A DNA stretch of 27,792 bases from JAVBPB01 sp031549965 (GTDB lineage: Bacteria > Bacillota > Clostridia > Lachnospirales > Lachnospiraceae), in NCBI GenBank assembly GCA_031549965.1, contig JAVBPB010000004.1, forward strand, positions 1 through 27,792, read 5' to 3'. Positions 22,926 to 27,792 of the stretch are shown piece by piece; the first letter of the stretch is position 1, and each line of letters begins with the position of its first letter. The position numbers were made by a program, and so were the translations under genes. Below the pieces are notes generated by a model. The model searched no databases, was not told the origin of the DNA, and saw only the letters and a list, made by a program, of their open reading frames with translations.

Positions 22926-24254
22926 ATGAAGAAATTTATGAAAGTGGTAGCATTGGTATTAGTGTTTTCTATGGTGCTTGCAGGATGTGGAGCAAAGTCA
23001 AATTCAGGTAGTGCAAAATTAGAAATGCCTAAAGATTCAGAAAAAGTAACAATTCGTTTTTCATGGTGGGGTTCTGATAATCGCCACGAAGCAATGCAGG
23101 AAGTAGCAAAACTTTATATGGAAAAACATCCAAACATTACAATTGAATGTGAATATGGTGCATTTGACGGATGGCAACAAAAGGTTTTAACACAACTTTC
23201 TGGTAAAACAGAACCAGACGTAATGCAGGTTAATTATAACTGGGTACATTCATTTGGAAAAGGCAAAAATGTATTTTATAATTTAAATGACTTAGGTAGT
23301 TTTATTGATTTAACACAATGGGAAAAGTTACAACTTGACTCTATGACAGTAGGTGGCGAGCTTGGAGCAGTTCCTCATGGTATTACAGCAAGAGCTAATC
23401 TTTATAATAAAGCATTATTCTCATATGATAATATTTTCTATCCAAAAACTTATGATCAAATTATAGAAGTAGCTAAGGTAATTGCAAAGGATAATACAGC
23501 AACGGGTGCTAATAATCAATATGTATTAACAAATATTGGTAAAGTTTCTACAGATCTTTTCATAGCTCAAATGTTGTATAACAAAACAGGAAAAGTTATG
23601 CAGGAAAATGGTAAGATTAACTATACAGTAGAAGAAGTACAACAAGTATTAGAAACTTATAAATCATTTGAAGATTGTGGAGCATTCCCAACTTTTGAAC
23701 AAGAAGATCCTATACAAAACGAATCTAACCCTGTTTGGACATCAGGAAGATCTGGAAGTGTTTACGAATGGGTTGGAACAATGGATAAATATTTACTTTC
23801 ATATAAAGATGGAGCAAGTCAAGAAATTAGTGTAGCACCATATGTAACTGAAAAAGAAGGAGATAATGTAAAAGTATATGTAAAACCAAGCTTAGGATTT
23901 GCAGTATCTAAGAATAGTAAAAATCCAGCAGTTGCAGCAGATTTCTTAAATTTCATGTTTACTAATGACGAAGCAATCAAACTTCTTGGAACAAGCCTTG
24001 GTGTATCTTCAAATGCTAAAACAAGATCTGTTCAAGAAAGTGAAGGTATGGTTAAAGGGGCTATGAAGGAAGGATATGATTTATTAGCAGAATACGAACA
24101 AGTTATGCTTGATCCATATTTTGAAGATGAAAATGTTAGGGGCGAACGTTACATAGCAATCGAATCATTTAGAACGGGGAAATCTACTTCAGCAGAAGCA
24201 GCAAAAGCATATATTGAAAAACAACAGGCTGAATTAGACAAATTAATGAAATAA
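22926..24254 (+). CDS. ABC importer, substrate-binding lipoprotein
   Basis: A protein of 442 residues, ATG after AAAGGAGG. A lipoprotein signal peptide ends in the lipobox LAGC (Cys21 lipidated), anchoring the protein outside the membrane. The rest is a family 1 extracellular solute-binding protein: EKVTIRFSWWGSDNRHEAMQ, LYMEKHPNITIECEY, LTQLSGKTEPDVMQV and, late, KNSKNPAVAADFLNFMF. The many surface Trp and aromatic residues fit a sugar ligand. Galacturonides are inferred from the operator it shares with uxaC and from the GH28 gene downstream. The stop codon overlaps the next start (TAATG). Confidence 0.93.
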   Translation: MKKFMKVVALVLVFSMVLAGCGAKSNSGSAKLEMPKDSEKVTIRFSWWGSDNRHEAMQEVAKLYMEKHPNITIECEYGAFDGWQQKVLTQLSGKTEPDVMQVNYNWVHSFGKGKNVFYNLNDLGSFIDLTQWEKLQLDSMTVGGELGAVPHGITARANLYNKALFSYDNIFYPKTYDQIIEVAKVIAKDNTATGANNQYVLTNIGKVSTDLFIAQMLYNKTGKVMQENGKINYTVEEVQQVLETYKSFEDCGAFPTFEQEDPIQNESNPVWTSGRSGSVYEWVGTMDKYLLSYKDGASQEISVAPYVTEKEGDNVKVYVKPSLGFAVSKNSKNPAVAADFLNFMFTNDEAIKLLGTSLGVSSNAKTRSVQESEGMVKGAMKEGYDLLAEYEQVMLDPYFEDENVRGERYIAIESFRTGKSTSAEAAKAYIEKQQAELDKLMK

Positions 24255-25135
24255 TGAATAAAAGAAAGAAAAAAATAAACCCAACGCCTTATATACTGTT
24301 GGCCCCATGGTTATTTGGATTTGTGGTATTTAAGCTTTACCCAATTATTGTTTCTTTTGTATATAGTTTAATGGAATATCCTATTTTGGGAGATCCTGAA
24401 TTTGTTGGAATAAAGAATTATACAGATATATTCTTTGTTGATGAAACTTTTAGACGTGCTTTTATGTCAACTATGAAATACGTATTAATTGGAACGCCTA
24501 CTGTTTTGGTAACAGCGTTTGTTGTAGCATTTATATTGAATTTTAAATTAAAAGGTGTAAACTTTTTTAGAACTGCATACTACATACCGTCTATCTTAGG
24601 CGGTAATGTAGCGGTATCTATACTTTGGACTATGTTATTTAGTGTAAATGGCCCGGTAAATTCAGTTCTTGGTGTTTTTGGATTAGAAGCTATTAACTGG
24701 ACTCATGATGAGAGATTTGCAATATTTACTTTGATTATATTAAAAGCATGGCAATTTGGCTCTACAATGCTCATTTTCCTAGCTGCACTACAAAATGTAT
24801 CAGCTTCCTTATATGAAGCAGCGTCACTAGATGGAGCAACTAAAATGAGACAATTATTTAGTATTACGATTCCGATTATAACGCCGGTTCTTTTATTTAA
24901 CTCAGTAAACGTTTTAGTAAAAGCTTTTCAAGAATTTAACTCCGCTTATTTAATTACCAAGGGCGGGCCAAATCAATCTACATATTTTTTGAATCTTTAT
25001 ATTTACGATCAAGCGTTTGTTGGTGGTAATTATGGTTATGCCAGTGCTTTAACCTGGATATTATTGATTATTATTGGTATTTTGACAGCAACAATCTTTT
25101 CATCATCAAAATACTGGGCATTTTATAACGATTAA
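24254..25135 (+). CDS. ABC importer permease, UgpA/MalF type
   Basis: An integral membrane protein of 293 residues with six membrane segments, of the binding-protein-dependent permease family. The EAA loop that contacts the ATPase is LYEAASLDGATKMRQLFSIT, followed by IPIITP. Its ATG overlaps the stop of the binding-protein gene by one base, so the two are translationally coupled. It probably forms a heterodimer with the permease encoded next. No ATPase gene is in the operon; in Firmicutes a shared MsmX-type ATPase encoded elsewhere usually serves such importers. Confidence 0.93.
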   Translation: MNKRKKKINPTPYILLAPWLFGFVVFKLYPIIVSFVYSLMEYPILGDPEFVGIKNYTDIFFVDETFRRAFMSTMKYVLIGTPTVLVTAFVVAFILNFKLKGVNFFRTAYYIPSILGGNVAVSILWTMLFSVNGPVNSVLGVFGLEAINWTHDERFAIFTLIILKAWQFGSTMLIFLAALQNVSASLYEAASLDGATKMRQLFSITIPIITPVLLFNSVNVLVKAFQEFNSAYLITKGGPNQSTYFLNLYIYDQAFVGGNYGYASALTWILLIIIGILTATIFSSSKYWAFYND

Positions 25136-25149
25136 AGGAGGAGCTTTTA

Positions 25150-25998
25150 ATGAAAATAGGTCATGCAATAAATATGACAATACGATATGCTTTATTGGCA
25201 CTGGTTGGCGTCATCTTAATCTATCCGCTATTATGGATGATAGGCTCATCCTTTAAAGAAAATATTGATATTTTTGGTGGTTTAAACTTGCTTCCTCCAA
25301 AAGGCAGAGTAGTTACAGATAATTTTAATCTGGCATGGAATATTTCCAGTCAACATACTTTGTTATTTTATTTCTTAAATACTATGAAGTTTTTAATTCC
25401 TAAAACTATTTTTACTATTATATCTTGTACTATTACGGCTTATGTTATTGCAAGAAAGAAGTTTTTTGGTAAGAAGTTTGTATTTACAGCAGTTATTGTA
25501 ACACTTTTAATGCCGGAACTTGCTTTTAGAATTCCTCTTTATTTGTTATTTAGAGAGGTTGGATTGATTGATACATTTTTATCTTTGTATATACAAGACA
25601 TTTTTGCGGCATCTTCTTTCTTTATCTTTATGGAGATTCAGTTTATGAGGACTATTCCTAAGGAACTTGATGAGGCAGCAGTTATTGATGGATGTAATGA
25701 TTTACAGATTTTGTTTAGAATTATTGTTCCTGTTTTAAAACCTATTATTATTACTGTTGGGTTGTTATGCTTTATGTGGGGTATGAATGACTTCCAAGGA
25801 CCGTTGATTTATTTGAATAGTCCTAATAAGACAGTTATGGCTCAGATTCTTAAACAGCAGCTTGATGGGGATACAGTTATTATTTATGGAAAGATTTTTG
25901 CGGCTTCTGTAATGGCTCTTTTACCTATGATTTGTATATTCTTTGCGGGATCTAAGTATTTCGTTGATGGGGTTGCTAATACTGGGGGGAAGGAATAA
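25150..25998 (+). CDS. ABC importer permease, UgpE/MalG type
   Basis: A protein of 282 residues with six membrane segments, ATG after AAAGGAGGAG. The N-terminal segment LLALVGVILIYPLLWMIGSS and the EAA loop LDEAAVIDGCNDLQILFRII, followed by VPVLKP, are typical. Base use changes along this gene: the first third resembles the preceding genes, while the last half uses mostly codons ending in T and G, as do the following genes. A truncated element B lies directly after the stop codon. Confidence 0.93.
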   Translation: MKIGHAINMTIRYALLALVGVILIYPLLWMIGSSFKENIDIFGGLNLLPPKGRVVTDNFNLAWNISSQHTLLFYFLNTMKFLIPKTIFTIISCTITAYVIARKKFFGKKFVFTAVIVTLLMPELAFRIPLYLLFREVGLIDTFLSLYIQDIFAASSFFIFMEIQFMRTIPKELDEAAVIDGCNDLQILFRIIVPVLKPIIITVGLLCFMWGMNDFQGPLIYLNSPNKTVMAQILKQQLDGDTVIIYGKIFAASVMALLPMICIFFAGSKYFVDGVANTGGKE

Positions 25999-26014
25999 GA
26001 GTTGTATCGGGACG

Positions 26015-26138
26015 AAACCTTGTGGAAGGTACTTCTACAAGGTTTATAGTCTCATTTACATGGCACGTAATGCCTTTTCACAGTATAATAAGCCGATTCC
26101 ATGGATGATGTATTTATAGAGGCAAAGCTGGTTATTCA
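26015..26138. repeat. Element B, copy 3 (left half replaced)
   Basis: The right part (about 26044-26138: AGTCTCATTTACATGG, TTTTCACAGTATAATAAGCC, GAGGCAAAGCTGGTTATTC) matches the right half of copy 1 in the same direction. The left half is absent. In its place is a 14-bp hairpin (26015-26028 against 26032-26045, one G-T pair) with a 3-base loop that may end the importer transcript. The 228-base gap otherwise shows no gene. Confidence 0.75.
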
Positions 26139-26226
26139 AAAAGGTTATTTTTAATGATATATTTTGAGTTTTATAGATATTTGGGTTTCTTTTTGTTTGT
26201 AGACTTTATAGAAAGAAGGCGTTGCT

Positions 26227-26646
26227 ATGATAGTTGTAATGAGAGTTATTGCTCAATTGATTGATATTTTGCTTTGCATTGGGATTTATGTGGTTTCTTT
26301 TATTTATGCAAGTCCGGTGTTTGCTAAGTGGGTTTCTAGTATTTTTGGAATTTCTAGTTTTTCAAGTAATGTTTTTGCGGCTGCTTTGACTTTGATTCTT
26401 GGAACTTTAGTGGCTGTGTTGGTTCAGTTACCATTTTTGAAAACTAATCAAACTATTGGGAAGACTTTTGCTTCGCTGGAGATTGTTTCTACTAATAAGA
26501 ATAGACCTTTGAATATGTCTATTTTGTTTCAAAGAGAAATTTTTTGTAAATTGGTTAGCTGTTTTATAATTTGTTTACCGGTTTTTGTTGGAAAAACTGG
26601 GTGGCATGAACTTGCAACTGAGACCCAGGTTGTAAGGAAAAGATGA
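26227..26646 (+). CDS. RDD-family membrane protein
   Basis: A protein of 139 residues. The N-terminal membrane helix begins RVIAQLIDILLCIGIY, where R6 and D13 match the Arg/Asp of the RDD signature. A second helix (about 50-67) and the loop TIGKTFASLEIVSTNKNRPL with a following QRE are also typical. RDD proteins are small membrane proteins of mostly unknown role, in some cases ion exchange. It starts 9-10 bases after GAAGGCG; a second ATG four codons in is also possible. It lies 39 bases before the GH28 gene and may be co-transcribed with it. Confidence 0.8.
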   Translation: MIVVMRVIAQLIDILLCIGIYVVSFIYASPVFAKWVSSIFGISSFSSNVFAAALTLILGTLVAVLVQLPFLKTNQTIGKTFASLEIVSTNKNRPLNMSILFQREIFCKLVSCFIICLPVFVGKTGWHELATETQVVRKR

Positions 26647-26685
26647 TTTAGAGTGTTTAAGTATGATGTAAAAGAGGAGATACTT

Positions 26686-27792
26686 ATGCAGAATATTTTG
26701 GTTAATACACCTTTTGGATTTATTTTTGAGGTTTGTAGTGAGAGCTGTTATTACTGTGAAAAGACTTATACAATTTTTTTGAATGGTATTGAATGGATGG
26801 AAGTTTCACAAAATGTGGTTTGTATTTATGGACTGAAACCAGATAGTGTTTATCATGTGACTTCTAAAGGATTGGAAGTAGAGCTTGATTTTGAAGTTCG
26901 TACTCATAAGGCTTTGTTTGTTATTGATGTTAGGGATTATAATGCAATTGGTGATGGGGTTACGGATGATACTTCTGCTATAAATGCGGCTATTTATGCG
27001 GCTCCTAAGGGAAGTGTTGTGTATTTTCCTAAGGGAAGTTATTTAGTTAATCAGGTGTTTCTTATGAGTGATGTTAGTATTTATTTGGAAAAAGGTGCAA
27101 CTATTTTGCAAAATACTAATAGGGCAGAACTGGCTATACTTAAAGGATATGAACGTAATTATGATTTTTCTAAAGGAGTGGTTAATGCTTCTTGGGAAGG
27201 GAATCCTATTGATTGCTATTGTAGTGTTTTTTATGGCAAGAATGTTCACAATGTTCATATTTATGGTGATGGTATTGTTGATGGAAATGGTAGTGAGGGA
27301 GGATTTTGGGAGAATCCTAAGGTTAAGAATGTAGCATTTAGACCTAAGAATATTTTTTTGGTTAATTGTGAAAATATTATTTTGAGTGGCATAACATCCA
27401 GAAACAGTGCTTCATGGAATATTCATCCTTTTTACTGTAGTAATATTGAATTTTATTGTTTAAAAGTACAAAGTGATCCTTTATCACCTAATACAGATGG
27501 ATTAAATCCTGAAAGTTGTGATAATGTTAAGATAGTTGGATGTGATTTTTTGGTTGGGGATGATTGTATTGCTATTAAGTCTGGGAAGTATTTTATGAGC
27601 GAGTTTGATTTTAAACCTTCAAGTCATATATTGATTCGTAACTGTTTGATGAGAGAGGGACATGGTGGTGTTGTAATTGGCTCGGAGATATCTTGCGGGG
27701 TTTTAGATGTAGTTGTAAGCCAGTGTTATTTTAAACGCACAGATAGAGGATTAAGAATAAAGACCAGAAGAGGCAGAGGTGAAAAGTCTGTT
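26686..27792 (+). CDS. GH28 polygalacturonase, no signal peptide (partial at 3' end)
   Basis: 369 codons are in the window and the frame is still open at the end. ATG after AGAGGAG. The protein hydrolyses alpha-1,4-galacturonan. Domains: an N-terminal beta-sandwich-like part of about 70 residues, then the right-handed beta-helix from VRDYNAIGDGVTDDTSAINA. All four catalytic motifs of family 28 are present in order: NTDG (269-272), D292-D293 in VGDDCIAIKSG, G-H-G with H326, and R-I-K (357-359). There is no signal peptide, so it should act inside the cell, most likely as an exo-enzyme on imported oligogalacturonides. It may stand in one transcript with the RDD gene or the importer. Confidence 0.93.
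   Translation, partial: MQNILVNTPFGFIFEVCSESCYYCEKTYTIFLNGIEWMEVSQNVVCIYGLKPDSVYHVTSKGLEVELDFEVRTHKALFVIDVRDYNAIGDGVTDDTSAINAAIYAAPKGSVVYFPKGSYLVNQVFLMSDVSIYLEKGATILQNTNRAELAILKGYERNYDFSKGVVNASWEGNPIDCYCSVFYGKNVHNVHIYGDGIVDGNGSEGGFWENPKVKNVAFRPKNIFLVNCENIILSGITSRNSASWNIHPFYCSNIEFYCLKVQSDPLSPNTDGLNPESCDNVKIVGCDFLVGDDCIAIKSGKYFMSEFDFKPSSHILIRNCLMREGHGGVVIGSEISCGVLDVVVSQCYFKRTDRGLRIKTRRGRGEKSV

Noticed and set aside
24907..24920. AAACGTTTTAGTAA, similar to operator site 1
   Set aside because: It lies deep inside the first permease gene and is explained by the codons of SVNVLVKAF. It is not a full palindrome.

Overview
This is an AT-rich window of a low-GC Gram-positive anaerobe, probably a clostridium of the Lachnospiraceae type. 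Evidence for this is the strong AGGAGG-type ribosome sites, several Fe-S oxidoreductase domains, a complete galacturonate pathway, ABC sugar importers without their own ATPase, and lipobox and Gram-positive signal peptides. The species assignment is inference only. I found no rRNA, tRNA, CRISPR array or transposase gene.

Layout. (1) 1-4030: a block bounded by two inverted copies of a palindromic repeat (element A). It holds a glyoxalase-fold protein, a small amidohydrolase and, on the minus strand, two paralogous secreted Cys/Asn-rich proteins, one carrying a CAP domain. The two paralogues have duplicated promoters, each with a WalR-like box. (2) 4028-11639: a FadR-type GntR regulator divergent from a membrane protein (probably DUF5692), then hypB, a large Fe-S/flavin NAD(P)H oxidoreductase, a secreted kelch-propeller protein on the minus strand, and hypA. 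Nickel-insertion genes are present, but no recognisable nickel enzyme is. The GntR gene and the membrane-protein gene each carry a similar operator-like site just after the predicted transcription start. (3) 11756-12589: a SagB/ThcOx-type nitroreductase. (4) 12857-20635: a LacI-family regulator followed by uxaC-uxaB-uxaA-KDPG aldolase-kdgK, a full route from galacturonate to pyruvate plus glyceraldehyde-3-phosphate. (5) 20636-22113: a gene-free AT-rich stretch framed by two inverted copies of a second palindromic repeat (element B). (6) 22114-25998: a second FadR-type regulator and a three-gene ABC importer. (7) 26227-27792: an RDD membrane protein and a GH28 polygalacturonase without a signal peptide, cut by the window end.

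How it works together (inference from families): oligogalacturonides enter through the importer, are trimmed inside the cell by the GH28 enzyme, and galacturonate passes down Uxa-KdgK-aldolase. A perfect AAAACGTTTT palindrome occurs in front of the LacI gene, the uxaC operon and the importer, so one LacI-family (KdgR-like) repressor probably controls all three.

The least explained signal is the pair of repeat families A and B. Both are about 200-270 bp with short outer terminal repeats and long perfect or near-perfect inner hairpin arms. In both families the arms differ between copies in matched, pairing-preserving ways. They sit at the edges of functional blocks, in promoters and between operons.
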